A stretch of 11,367 bases of DNA from Saprospiraceae bacterium (GCA_020436865.1 JAGQXA010000248.1:1-11367); one strand, 5' to 3'; positions 1 to 6,780 are shown, numbered from the stretch's first letter. Program-made: numbers and translations. Notes: generated from the sequence alone by a model not told the origin.

Positions 1-477
1 GCCGGCGGCCGGCCGATCGACAGCCTCGTCTTTCGCGAAGGGCCGCATCAGCTCGAGTTGGGCCATGCCCCTGGTTGGTGGCAACCCGAGGTGGAAAAGC
101 TCGACTATCAGCTTTGTTATCTGAAGGTCAAGGCCGAGGAGAACGGGCATTTGGCGGTGGAAGGAAACCGTCAGACCGGCTTTACCTGCTGGGTCGCCGC
201 CGACGAGGTGGAGTTTCTGAAGTGGTCGGACTTTCTGTTGACGGTACATTCCGTAGAGCCGCGCTTTCCCGAAGATCAACTGATATTGAAGGCCCCTGCG
301 GCCGATGCCGAGCCGCTCTTTCAGGCAGGGGAGGGCTACATCCTGCAACCCAAAGAAGTGCGGGGGGAGTGGTTACGCGTGGAGGTGGTAGACGAAGATT
401 ATCAGCCGGTCGGGGAAGGATGGCTGCAGTGGAGAGCCGGAACGAGCCTTTGGGTGGAGTACAATCTGTTGAGTTAG
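1..477 (+). CDS. SH3-like domain protein, 5' end missing
   Basis: The reading frame is open from the first base of the window to a TAG at 475-477, so the true start lies off the left edge. The TTG at 58 is just an internal Leu codon. The visible 158 residues look like two small beta-rich repeats: an upper one with VKAEENGHLAVEGN and a Trp-containing turn near WVAADEVEFLKWSDFL, and a lower one with EWLRVEVV...EGWLQWRAGTSLWVEYNLLS at the C-terminus. This pattern of short strands, with a closing Gly-Trp-hydrophobic stretch, resembles bacterial SH3-like domains found in uncharacterised Bacteroidota proteins. That assignment is a pattern judgement; no catalytic motif is visible and I cannot name a ligand. 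Location cannot be told because the N-terminus is missing. The gene converges on the C1 peptidase gene and is followed directly by a hairpin. Confidence 0.75.
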   Translation, partial: AGGRPIDSLVFREGPHQLELGHAPGWWQPEVEKLDYQLCYLKVKAEENGHLAVEGNRQTGFTCWVAADEVEFLKWSDFLLTVHSVEPRFPEDQLILKAPAADAEPLFQAGEGYILQPKEVRGEWLRVEVVDEDYQPVGEGWLQWRAGTSLWVEYNLLS

Positions 478-523
478 TCGGGCGCTGCCGGAAAAACCTA
501 TCCCGGTTTCCGGCAGCACCCGA
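478..523. terminator. Imperfect hairpin between convergent genes
   Basis: The hairpin begins right after the TAG of the upstream gene and ends 6 bases before the stop of the minus-strand peptidase gene. The core stem pairs GCTGCCGG (484-491) with CCGGCAGC (510-517), and inner AAACC/GGTTT pairing carries two extra A residues. After one mismatch (C483/A518) the stem continues with TCGGG (478-482) against CCCGA (519-523). There is no T-tract on either strand, so it is not a textbook intrinsic terminator. Its placement between convergent stops suggests that it ends or protects both transcripts. Confidence 0.6.
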
Positions 524-529
524 TCGCCG

Positions 530-2095
530 TTATCGCTTGTCGATTTCCAGCACCATCCCGACGGCGCTGCGGCCTTTGGTGTCGCAGAGGAACTCGACGG
601 CGTCGCCGGCGGCGAATTTCACATCGGCGATCTCTACCGCTCGCAGGGCCTCGCGCAATTTCCCGGCGTAGGTCGACTGTCGGCTTTGGTTGATGCGCTC
701 GTTGAGGGTGTTGTAGTCCAGCAGTTCCTTGGAAACGACAATGGCTATGCGGTCGCGATTGCCGATCTCGTCGGCAGTCATGGAATAGTCTTTCGGAAAC
801 AGGCGCGTACCGGTGATCCCACAGTAGGGCGAATGCTTGGGCGTGTATGGAAAGAGCACGTAGCTGGAGCCGTCGGTTTCTTCCCCAAACACATAGATGT
901 AGCATTCGATGCTGTTGGTGACGGCCACCTTGAACTTGTCGCCCTTGCTGATCGGCCGGCTGGTGCGGAATACGCGTTCGCCGGCTGCCTGCAGCGGCAG
1001 GAGCGATTGCGTGGCATTGTCGACCAGCCCGAATTTTACCGCCAATTTGTTCGGGTCGAACTTCTCCGCTTCGCCCATGGGATATAGCCCGTAGGCCTCT
1101 TTCACGAAAAACTTGAAATCCGAGTAGTTGACCCAGGCGATGCCGTCGTCGCCCCAGCCACGTCCCCAACTGTTCATGATCTGGAAGGCGCCCCCTTCGC
1201 GATTGTCGTCGTAGCCGATCACGCACATGGCATGGCCGCTGAAGCCATACAACGAACGGTCGCGCTGGGTCGGACGCCAGGCCGACTGGCCTTGCATGGC
1301 GTGCATGAAGGTGCCGCCTACCTGCATGCCGATCACGACCGGCGCGCCCTGCGCCAGGTGCTGTTTAATGCCTTCGAGGTCGGGCGTGTAATTGTTGGCG
1401 CCCAGGGTGAGGCGATTGTAACCCTTGATGCGGAATTGCTGTGCGGCCTGTTGTTCGCGCGAATCGGGTTTGTTCGAACAGCTTCGCTCATCGTACGGAT
1501 ATTGGCTGAAGGGCAATACGCCACCGGTGCGCATGGTTTCCATGGCGTCGAGCATGTAGGCGCCCTGGCAGCCGGGTAAGGCGATCTGGTTGTAGAGGTA
1601 GGCCGGACTGAAAGCCACCTGGTCGGGCGCCTTTCCCGTAGCGCGTGCCTGCAGGATCGAACGGGCGCCGTACGACGAGGCCCAGCCCACGCAGGAGCCC
1701 TGCCGGCCCTGGTGCTGCCGGGTGGGCGCGTAACGGAGAAGAGATACCGAAGGGGGCAGCGAACCGGCCGAGTAGGAAGCCCCATACGACACGGGTTCGA
1801 AAACTTCCGCCTGGTCGTAGTGCTCTTCGTCGAGGGTGGCCCCGAAGAAGAAATCGCCGGCCTCGGCGGAAGACTGATCGATCCCTCCCGAAAGCATTTC
1901 CTGGCCGCCCAGAAAGAAATACCAGACGGCGCCGATCGCCAGGATCGGGATCAATAACTTCGGTTTCTTGAACAGGAACAGCAGAATAAAGGGCAAGAGC
2001 TTACCCAGTGGGTTGGATCCTCCGGTGTTGCGGCGCGGGTCGTTCGACGGGCGCTGCGGACCTTGAGGATCGTCCTTTTCCATTCGGATCGGCAT
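530..2095 (-). CDS. Membrane-anchored C1 (papain-like) cysteine peptidase with C-terminal DUF4384-like domain
   Basis: A 521-residue protein. Residues 1-31 are polar and Pro/Asn-rich. A hydrophobic stretch (32-42), the basic KKPK (43-46) and a membrane segment (about 47-63) follow, so by the positive-inside rule the rest should face the periplasm. The peptidase domain (about 105-340) has the papain set: oxyanion Gln129 and nucleophile Cys135 in QGRQGSCVGWAS, His288 in SGHAMCVIGYDD and Asn308 in MNSWGRGWG. No clear inhibitory propeptide separates the anchor from the catalytic domain. The C-terminal part (about 365-520, with SKGDKFKVAVTNSIECYIYVFGEETDGSSYVLFP) matches the DUF4384 pattern of a beta-sandwich often fused to peptidases and kinases; its role is unknown. 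The start at 2095 gives MPIRMEKDD; an in-frame ATG at 2083 is the alternative, and neither has a Shine-Dalgarno sequence. The gene is the last of three in the same direction. The substrate is not predictable. Confidence 0.92.
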   Translation of the reverse strand: MPIRMEKDDPQGPQRPSNDPRRNTGGSNPLGKLLPFILLFLFKKPKLLIPILAIGAVWYFFLGGQEMLSGGIDQSSAEAGDFFFGATLDEEHYDQAEVFEPVSYGASYSAGSLPPSVSLLRYAPTRQHQGRQGSCVGWASSYGARSILQARATGKAPDQVAFSPAYLYNQIALPGCQGAYMLDAMETMRTGGVLPFSQYPYDERSCSNKPDSREQQAAQQFRIKGYNRLTLGANNYTPDLEGIKQHLAQGAPVVIGMQVGGTFMHAMQGQSAWRPTQRDRSLYGFSGHAMCVIGYDDNREGGAFQIMNSWGRGWGDDGIAWVNYSDFKFFVKEAYGLYPMGEAEKFDPNKLAVKFGLVDNATQSLLPLQAAGERVFRTSRPISKGDKFKVAVTNSIECYIYVFGEETDGSSYVLFPYTPKHSPYCGITGTRLFPKDYSMTADEIGNRDRIAIVVSKELLDYNTLNERINQSRQSTYAGKLREALRAVEIADVKFAAGDAVEFLCDTKGRSAVGMVLEIDKR

Positions 2096-2126
2096 AGCGA
2101 AGTAGTTTTATGATTTGCCAAGCTCC

Positions 2127-2182
2127 TCAAACTCACACTCACTCTCAAACTCAAACTCAAACTCAAACTCAAACTCAAACTC
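2127..2182. repeat. Hexanucleotide tandem repeat (TCAAAC)n upstream of the C1 peptidase gene
   Basis: Six perfect TCAAAC units run from 2145 to 2180, followed by TC. Before them lies a degenerate stretch: TCAAAC at 2127-2132, TCACAC at 2133-2138, and then shortened TCAC and TC units. On the minus strand, the sense strand of the flanking genes, the unit reads GTTTGA. The array fills about half of the 126-base gap between the end of ypdA (2222) and the start of the peptidase gene (2095), ending 31 bases upstream of that start. It lies outside any supported gene, and its AT-rich make-up contrasts with the GC-rich flanks. Confidence 0.9.
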
Positions 2183-2221
2183 GTTTCCAATATATCCATT
2201 TCCACCAATAAATGAAGCACC

Positions 2222-3181
2222 CTACAGTTGCCCGACGATCAGTTCGCCATGGTGCCGCGTGTTCTCGATGAACAGCTTGCTGGTTTCCAGTCCGGCAACG
2301 ACCACTCCGGCCACGTAGACGTTCGGCAGCGGCGTTTCCAGCGTATCGGGATCGTGCAGGGGAAAGCGCGCTTCGTCGTCGCTGAGCGGCAAGCCCAGGC
2401 GGGCGAGCAGGTCGTAGTTGGGCTGATAGCCGGTCATGGCCAGCACGAAATCGTTTTCCAGCGTCAGCGGGCCGTCGGGGGTGTTCAGGACGACCGTGTA
2501 GGGGCCGATCTCTCGCACGGTCGAATGGAAGAAGGCGCTGATGCTGCCTTCTTTGATGCGGTTCTCGATGTTTGGCTTGATCCAGTATTTGACGTTTTGG
2601 TAGAGTTCGTCTTCGCGTACGGCCATGGTCACTTCCGCGCCTTTGTAGTAGGTTTCGAGCGCCACGTCGCAGGCCGAATTGGCGGCGCCGACCACCAGCA
2701 CTTTTTGGCCGACGTAGGGGTGGGCCTCATCGTAGAAGTGTTTGACCTTGGGCAGATCTTCGCCCGGCACGCCGAGCAGGCGCGGGCAATCGTAGAAACC
2801 AGTGGCTACGATCACGGCACGGCAGCGGTAGGCTTGCCGGCGGCTGTGTACTACGTACCCCTCCTGCCTGGGCAACGCTTCCATGCGCAGCACTTCCTCA
2901 TAGAGCTTGATCCGCAGATCGTAGGCTTCCACAATGCGCCGATAGTATTCGAGAGCTTCGCGACGCGTGGGTTTATCGCCGTGGGCGATGAAAGGCACCT
3001 CGCCGATCTCGAGTTTGTCGGAGGTGGAAAAGAAGGTCATGTTCGTCGGAAAGCGAAAGACGGAATTGACCAGCACTCCTTTTTCCAGAACGAGGTAGCG
3101 CAAACCCCGTGTCCGGGCGGCAATCGCGCAATTCAGCCCCGTCGGTCCGCCGCCGATGATGATCAGATCGAATGGTTCCAT
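2222..3181 (-). CDS. ypdA: YpdA-family FAD/NADPH oxidoreductase (putative bacillithiol disulfide reductase)
   Basis: A 319-residue pyridine nucleotide-disulfide-type flavoprotein that aligns by eye with the YpdA/Bdr family along its whole length. The FAD-binding GGGPTG is at residues 10-15. It is followed by EKGVLVNS (33-40), PTNMTFFSTSDKLEIGEVPF (45-64), ATGFYD (126-131), GVPGEDLPKVKHFY (137-150), the NAD(P)H-binding GAANSA (165-170) and MTGYQPN (249-255). The C-terminal IENTRHHGELI stretch (305-315) is also typical. Characterised Firmicutes members use NADPH to reduce bacillithiol disulfide in the cytoplasm. Position 14 is Thr here, where the Firmicutes enzymes carry a functionally important Cys. 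There is no CxxC redox pair, as is normal for the family. The start at 3181 fits the family N-terminus, and no Shine-Dalgarno sequence is seen. The gene lies 146 bases downstream of the signalling gene on the same strand. No terminator is visible after it, so read-through into the peptidase gene is possible. Confidence 0.92.
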   Translation of the reverse strand: MEPFDLIIIGGGPTGLNCAIAARTRGLRYLVLEKGVLVNSVFRFPTNMTFFSTSDKLEIGEVPFIAHGDKPTRREALEYYRRIVEAYDLRIKLYEEVLRMEALPRQEGYVVHSRRQAYRCRAVIVATGFYDCPRLLGVPGEDLPKVKHFYDEAHPYVGQKVLVVGAANSACDVALETYYKGAEVTMAVREDELYQNVKYWIKPNIENRIKEGSISAFFHSTVREIGPYTVVLNTPDGPLTLENDFVLAMTGYQPNYDLLARLGLPLSDDEARFPLHDPDTLETPLPNVYVAGVVVAGLETSKLFIENTRHHGELIVGQL

Positions 3182-3327
3182 AAGAATGCCGTAGGTAATT
3201 CAGCCTGCATGATAAGGGTTTATCCCGACACTGGAGCGGTTTGGGAGATGGTCCTGACCGGTGGCGCGGGGCAGGCCCATACGCATGCGAATGCTGAATG
3301 ACCGTTTTAAACGCCCTTAAAGATCGC

Positions 3328-5226
3328 TCAGTCGACTGCGAGCGGCAGCAATTGCGAGATCTTGGCGTAGAGTTCTGCCGGCTGAAAGGGTTTGGCCAGA
3401 TAATCGTCGAGGCCCAGTTGGAGGCAGCGTTCTTTTTCCTGTGCGGAAGCCATGGCAGTCAGGGCGATGATCGGCACATTGCTGAATTCCCGGATCTTCC
3501 GGGCGGCGCTTAGTCCGTCGAGCACCGGCAGTTGAAGGTCCATCAGCACCAGGTCGTACTCCTGGGCTTCCATCTTCTCGACGGCTTCCTGGCCATTTTC
3601 CACGATATCGATCCGTACCTGGTGCGACCACGACTGAAGAAGTTTGCGCATGGCGATCTGGTTCAGCGAATGATCTTCGACCAACAGGATGTTGAAGGGG
3701 CTGTTGGGCCGGGCTTCGGCCCCGGTCTCGGTGGCCAGCTTGACCGGCAGCGATAGCACGTAGCAGTTACCGAAATCCTCTCCGGGCCGGATCGTCAGGT
3801 TCGCTTTCAGGAGTTCGACGAGGCGGCCGATCAGGAGGCGCGGCAACTGGCCGTTCTTTCCGGTCAGTTCGGTCGGGTCGGGTATGGAAGTGGTCGGTTG
3901 ATAGGCTTCGATGTCTGCCCGGCCGATCGGGGGTCCCTGGTCGCAGATCTTCATTTCGAGGGTCAGGTCGGGTTCGCGCCTCAGCTGCACTTCGATGTGG
4001 AGCTCCGGGCCGGGCTCTTTGCCGATCACCTCCGAGAGCAGGTTGTACAGGAGCAGCGTGAGTCGCGGCAGATCGGAAACCAGTTCGGACGGCAGGTCGT
4101 CAGGCCATTGGAAACTCACCTGGAGCTTCTTGTTGCGCGTTTTCAGTCGTACGAACTGGCGCAGGGAGCGCAGCAACTGATGCGGTTGAAAGGCGCTTTC
4201 TTGCAAAAAGTCGTTATGCAAAGAAAGAAAAGCCAGGTTGAGCAGTTGGTCGGTTGAAATGGTCAGGTCTTCCACTGCCAACTTCAGGTTGTGGAGCGCC
4301 TCCGCTTGTTGCGCTTCCTGATCGGCCTTCTCCAGGAGGAAGAGCCATTGCACCACCGAGGCGAGGGGCGTTCGGATCTGGAAACTCAGGTCAGCCAGGC
4401 GATTGTCGGCCAGATGGGCCGGAGGGGAGGCTGCGGCCCATCTGGCGGTGACATTCTGCACGGCGCCGATCAGCAGGATGGTTTCGGTCGGTTCGTCGTA
4501 CCAGACCTTGGCGGTGAGCGATACCCATTTGAGCGAGTACCCCTGAACGATCATGCGGTGATCGATCTGGCTCTGTACGCCTTCTTTTTGTACGGTGGAA
4601 AAGAATTCCTGTACGGCAGGCCGGTCTTCCGGGTGCACGTAGCGGAGGTAGTCGGATAGGGTCGGCTTTATGCTGCGCGGCGGAAAGCCGAAGATCTGGA
4701 AAAGCCCGTCGGACCATTCCATCTCGCAGGTGACGAGGTCCATCGTCCAGCTACCCATCTGCGACATCGATTGAACCTGCTGATCGCGGCGTTTGTTGTA
4801 GGAAAGTTGTTCGCTAGCCTGCTCGAGGTTTTGGTGCGTTTTGAAGTGCTGCATGGCGTAGCGGATCGTACGACCGAGGAGTTTATGGTCGAACTGCCCC
4901 TTGACGAGAAAATCCTGGGCGCCGGCCCGGATGAACTGCGCACCGATGATCTCGCTGTTGTTGCCGGTCAGCACGATGACGGGAATATGCGAATAGAGAT
5001 CGAGGAAGCGCGAGAGTGTCTTGAACCCATTGACGTCGGGCAGGCTCAGATCGAGCAATACGATATCGGCCTTGTGTTCGTTCAGAAAACTCTTGGCGTC
5101 GAAAAAACTGTTGGTCACCTTCAATTCGAAGGGCGACTTCATCTTTCCGAGCACCGTTTCAAGGAAGAGTACGTCGCCGAGGTCGTCCTCCACCAACAGG
5201 AGGATTGGTTTTGTGTTTGGGTTCAT
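3328..5226 (-). CDS. Receiver-PAS-pseudo-histidine kinase-receiver hybrid signalling protein
   Basis: Residue numbers count from an upstream in-frame ATG at 5247; the ATG at 5226 (residue 8, MNPNTKPILLLVEDD) is preferred because it places the receiver domain near the N-terminus as usual. Receiver 1 (about 14-135) has Asp21/Asp22, acceptor Asp66 in LLDLSLP, Thr94 and Lys116. A coiled linker and a PAS_3-like domain (about 155-270, ending in GAVQNVTAR) follow. The HisKA-like helix pair (about 280-345) has SFQIRTPL where kinases have SHEIRTPL, so the phospho-accepting His is Phe289 and the next Glu is Gln290. The ATPase-like domain (about 355-503) is also worn: the second N-box Asn is Glu406, the G1 box is DQGPPIG and the G2 box is GKNGQLPR. 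Receiver 2 (about 518-637) is intact, with Glu524/Asp525, Asp570 in LMDLQLP, Thr597 and Lys619. There is no membrane segment, so it should be cytoplasmic. Autophosphorylation is unlikely; the receivers probably take phosphate from another kinase. Confidence 0.9.
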   Translation of the reverse strand: MNPNTKPILLLVEDDLGDVLFLETVLGKMKSPFELKVTNSFFDAKSFLNEHKADIVLLDLSLPDVNGFKTLSRFLDLYSHIPVIVLTGNNSEIIGAQFIRAGAQDFLVKGQFDHKLLGRTIRYAMQHFKTHQNLEQASEQLSYNKRRDQQVQSMSQMGSWTMDLVTCEMEWSDGLFQIFGFPPRSIKPTLSDYLRYVHPEDRPAVQEFFSTVQKEGVQSQIDHRMIVQGYSLKWVSLTAKVWYDEPTETILLIGAVQNVTARWAAASPPAHLADNRLADLSFQIRTPLASVVQWLFLLEKADQEAQQAEALHNLKLAVEDLTISTDQLLNLAFLSLHNDFLQESAFQPHQLLRSLRQFVRLKTRNKKLQVSFQWPDDLPSELVSDLPRLTLLLYNLLSEVIGKEPGPELHIEVQLRREPDLTLEMKICDQGPPIGRADIEAYQPTTSIPDPTELTGKNGQLPRLLIGRLVELLKANLTIRPGEDFGNCYVLSLPVKLATETGAEARPNSPFNILLVEDHSLNQIAMRKLLQSWSHQVRIDIVENGQEAVEKMEAQEYDLVLMDLQLPVLDGLSAARKIREFSNVPIIALTAMASAQEKERCLQLGLDDYLAKPFQPAELYAKISQLLPLAVD

Positions 5227-5547
5227 AATTTGCGATCTTACGACCATCGGCCCGAACGGCGGAAACCTGTTCCGGCATCAGATCTTAGTTCTTGTGTGTC
5301 TTGTTGAGCGAGCGTTTATTTGGAGTAGCTGAGAGTACTCACTTTTTTGTTTGGTAAGGTAAAGTTAAGATTTCCCGGGTATTTGCCGGGGAAATTTTGC
5401 AAAAAATACCGGGGGAAAGGAGGATCGGTTTCGGCCGGAGGTTGCCGGTCGGCCGTCTTGCTCTTTCGAATGGGTATGGTTTTGCCGTCTTTCAAGGCCG
5501 TTTTCCCTTAGCTGGCGATTTATTTCTAGTACACATAACCTTATGGC
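5227..5547. other. Divergent intergenic control region
   Basis: These 321 bases separate the start of the minus-strand signalling gene from the start of the plus-strand isoprenyl synthase gene, so promoters for both should lie here. I find no good match to the Bacteroidota pair TTTG and TAnnTTTG at normal spacing on either strand. The visible structure is a cluster of overlapping inverted repeats at 5370-5413, listed separately, and a further CGGCCG pair at 5432-5437 and 5450-5455. No open frame here looks coding. If the signalling gene starts at 5247, the region is 21 bases shorter. Confidence 0.6.
5370..5413. promoter_or_regulatory. Overlapping, mutually exclusive inverted repeats
   Basis: Hairpin A pairs ATTTCCC (5370-5376) with GGGAAAT (5389-5395), plus GG 5377-5378 with CC 5386-5387 around a bulged G. 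Hairpin B pairs GGTATTT (5378-5384) with AAATACC (5404-5410). It extends outward to CCCGG (5374-5378) against CCGGG (5409-5413) with one bulge, and inward to GC/GC. The two share bases 5374-5387, so only one can form at a time. The cluster lies 135 bases before the isoprenyl synthase start. It could be an attenuator or antiterminator in a 5' leader, an operator, or a chance product of GC-rich sequence; transcription across it is not established. Confidence 0.35.
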
Positions 5548-6525
5548 ATGCATGCATTTCAGCGATTTCAGCAGCAGTTTACGACCTATTTGGAGCGTCA
5601 TCCCTTTGCAGGGCAGCCGCCCGCATTGTACGAGCCCGTCAACTACATCCTGTCGTTGGGCGGCAAGCGCCTGCGCCCGGCCGTGGTGCTGATGGCCTGC
5701 CATCTGTTTCACGAGGAAGAAGAAGCGGCCTTGCCGGCGGCGCTCGCCGTGGAGGTATTTCACAACTTTACCTTGGTGCACGACGACATCATGGACGAGG
5801 CTCCCTTGCGGCGCGGGCAGGCCACGGTGCATCAGCGCTACGGTCTTAACGCCGGGATCCTTTCCGGCGACGTCATGCTCATTCTGGCTTACGAAGGCCT
5901 GTTGCAGGCCTACGAAGCCGGGCAGGCGGCCGATCTGCTGCGGGTCTTCAATCGCGTTGCGCGGGAAGTGTGTGAAGGGCAGCAATACGACATGAGCTTC
6001 GAAAGCCGCGAGGATGTGTCCATCCCCGAATACTTGCGGATGATCGAACTGAAAACGGCCGTCTTATTCGGCGGGGCGCTGGAAATGGGGGCGATCGTCG
6101 GACGGGGCGGTGCGGAAAATGCCCGGCAGTTGTACGAGTTCGGACGCAATGCCGGCATCGCCTTTCAGTTGCAGGACGATATCCTCGACACCTTCGGCGA
6201 TCCGGAGAAATTTGGCAAAAAGGTCGGAGGCGACATCGTGCAGAACAAGAAGACGTACCTCGTGCTCAAGGCCCTGGAAGACGGCTCCGACCTGCAACGC
6301 GATCGGCTGCGACACTTGCTATCCATTCAGCCGAGCGACGAGCGGGCAAAGGTCGAAGAGGTCAGGGCCCTGTTCGAGACGCTGCACATCCGCGAAAAAG
6401 CCGAACAGGTGAAGGCCGACTTTCGGCAAAAAGCGCATCGCCATCTCGAAGCAGTCAAGGCGCCGTCGGCTCGCAAGGCGGTCTTGCAGGAACTGGCCGA
6501 CTACCTCCTCGGAAGGGAGGAATAA
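5548..6525 (+). CDS. Polyprenyl (isoprenyl) diphosphate synthase, short-chain type
   Basis: A 325-residue all-helical trans-prenyltransferase of normal family length. It condenses isopentenyl diphosphate with an allylic diphosphate in the cytoplasm. The substrate-binding GGKRLRP is at 38-44. The first Asp-rich motif is DDIMD (79-83), with RR at 88-89, and the second is DDILD (210-214) followed by GDPEKFGKKVGGDI. The fifth residue before the first Asp is Phe74 (HNFTLVHDDIMD). A bulky aromatic here limits product length in known enzymes, so farnesyl or geranylgeranyl diphosphate (C15-C20) is more likely than a long quinone side chain. The C20 product would feed carotenoids, but no carotenoid genes are in view. 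The start at 5548 is chosen from three close ATGs (5543, 5548 and 5552); only 5548 is in frame with the conserved protein. No Shine-Dalgarno sequence is seen. The gene appears to be monocistronic. Confidence 0.94.
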   Translation: MHAFQRFQQQFTTYLERHPFAGQPPALYEPVNYILSLGGKRLRPAVVLMACHLFHEEEEAALPAALAVEVFHNFTLVHDDIMDEAPLRRGQATVHQRYGLNAGILSGDVMLILAYEGLLQAYEAGQAADLLRVFNRVAREVCEGQQYDMSFESREDVSIPEYLRMIELKTAVLFGGALEMGAIVGRGGAENARQLYEFGRNAGIAFQLQDDILDTFGDPEKFGKKVGGDIVQNKKTYLVLKALEDGSDLQRDRLRHLLSIQPSDERAKVEEVRALFETLHIREKAEQVKADFRQKAHRHLEAVKAPSARKAVLQELADYLLGREE

Positions 6526-6536
6526 AAAAAGGAGCA

Positions 6537-6550
6537 ACCGCCTTAGCGGT
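6537..6550 (+). terminator. Short hairpin after the isoprenyl synthase gene
   Basis: ACCGC (6537-6541) pairs with GCGGT (6546-6550) across a 4-base loop, 11 bases after the TAA. The stem is short and no T-tract follows on the plus strand, so this is at most a weak terminator or a 3'-end stabiliser. Confidence 0.3.
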
Positions 6551-6729
6551 CACCCCTCACACTATGAAACACTATCTCTTTAGGGAATCTTTTAGGTTGG
6601 CGTTAGATAAAAATACCAACTTCCCCAGGATTATACAAATTTGCCGCTCTTCCCTTTATCCGGCCGCGGGGGCCGTCGCACACAGGAAAGCAGCAGTCGT
6701 TTCCCATTCAATTTCTCCCTACTATTTTC

Positions 6730-6753
6730 AAAAATGAGGCCAATTTTGCCTCA
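6730..6753 (-). terminator. Intrinsic terminator for the GNAT gene
   Basis: On the minus strand, TGAGGC (6753-6748) and GCCTCA (6740-6735) form a perfect 6-bp stem with a 7-base loop, followed at once by five T residues (6734-6730). This is the classic Rho-independent layout, about 60 bases past the GNAT stop. On the plus strand the A-run precedes the stem, so it should work in the minus direction only. Confidence 0.65.
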
Positions 6754-6759
6754 GTCGAA

Positions 6760-6780
6760 GAAAAAAAGGAAATTTTTTTC
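6760..6780. repeat. A/T-tract inverted repeat
   Basis: GAAAAAAA (6760-6767) and TTTTTTTC (6773-6780) are perfect inverse complements around GGAAA. It lies between the GNAT stop and the terminator stem at 6735-6753, and may act with that stem in ending minus-strand transcription. It is almost all A:T pairs, so as a hairpin it would be weak. Confidence 0.4.

Noticed and set aside
1951..2220. Minus-strand frame reading Leu-Ser repeats through the hexamer array, as a possible N-terminal extension of the C1 peptidase
   Set aside because: It is in a different frame from the peptidase, and the Leu-Ser repeats arise solely from the 6-base tandem unit.
2096..2221. Hexamer array considered as a CRISPR-like repeat array
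   Set aside because: The units are directly adjacent with no spacers and no cas genes are near; it is a simple tandem repeat.
3211..3224. GATAA/TTATC inverted repeat upstream of ypdA
   Set aside because: Five-base arms with a 4-base centre are too short to support an operator or terminator call on their own.
3278..3293. Palindrome around CGCATGCG between the signalling gene and ypdA, as a possible operator
   Set aside because: The perfect core is only 8 bases and the outer CAT/ATG arms are broken by mismatches; this is within chance expectation and there is no known regulator match.
2228..3301. Long plus-strand open frame (357 codons) opposite ypdA
   Set aside because: It is antisense to a gene with full-length family similarity, its translation is rich in His, Gln and Val with no recognisable domain, and long antisense frames are expected in GC-rich DNA.
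5248..5547. Promoter matches (TTTG and TAnnTTTG) in the divergent region
   Set aside because: Near matches such as TATTTG at 5380-5385 and TATGGTTTTG around 5474-5483 have the wrong internal spacing and no partner element at the normal distance.
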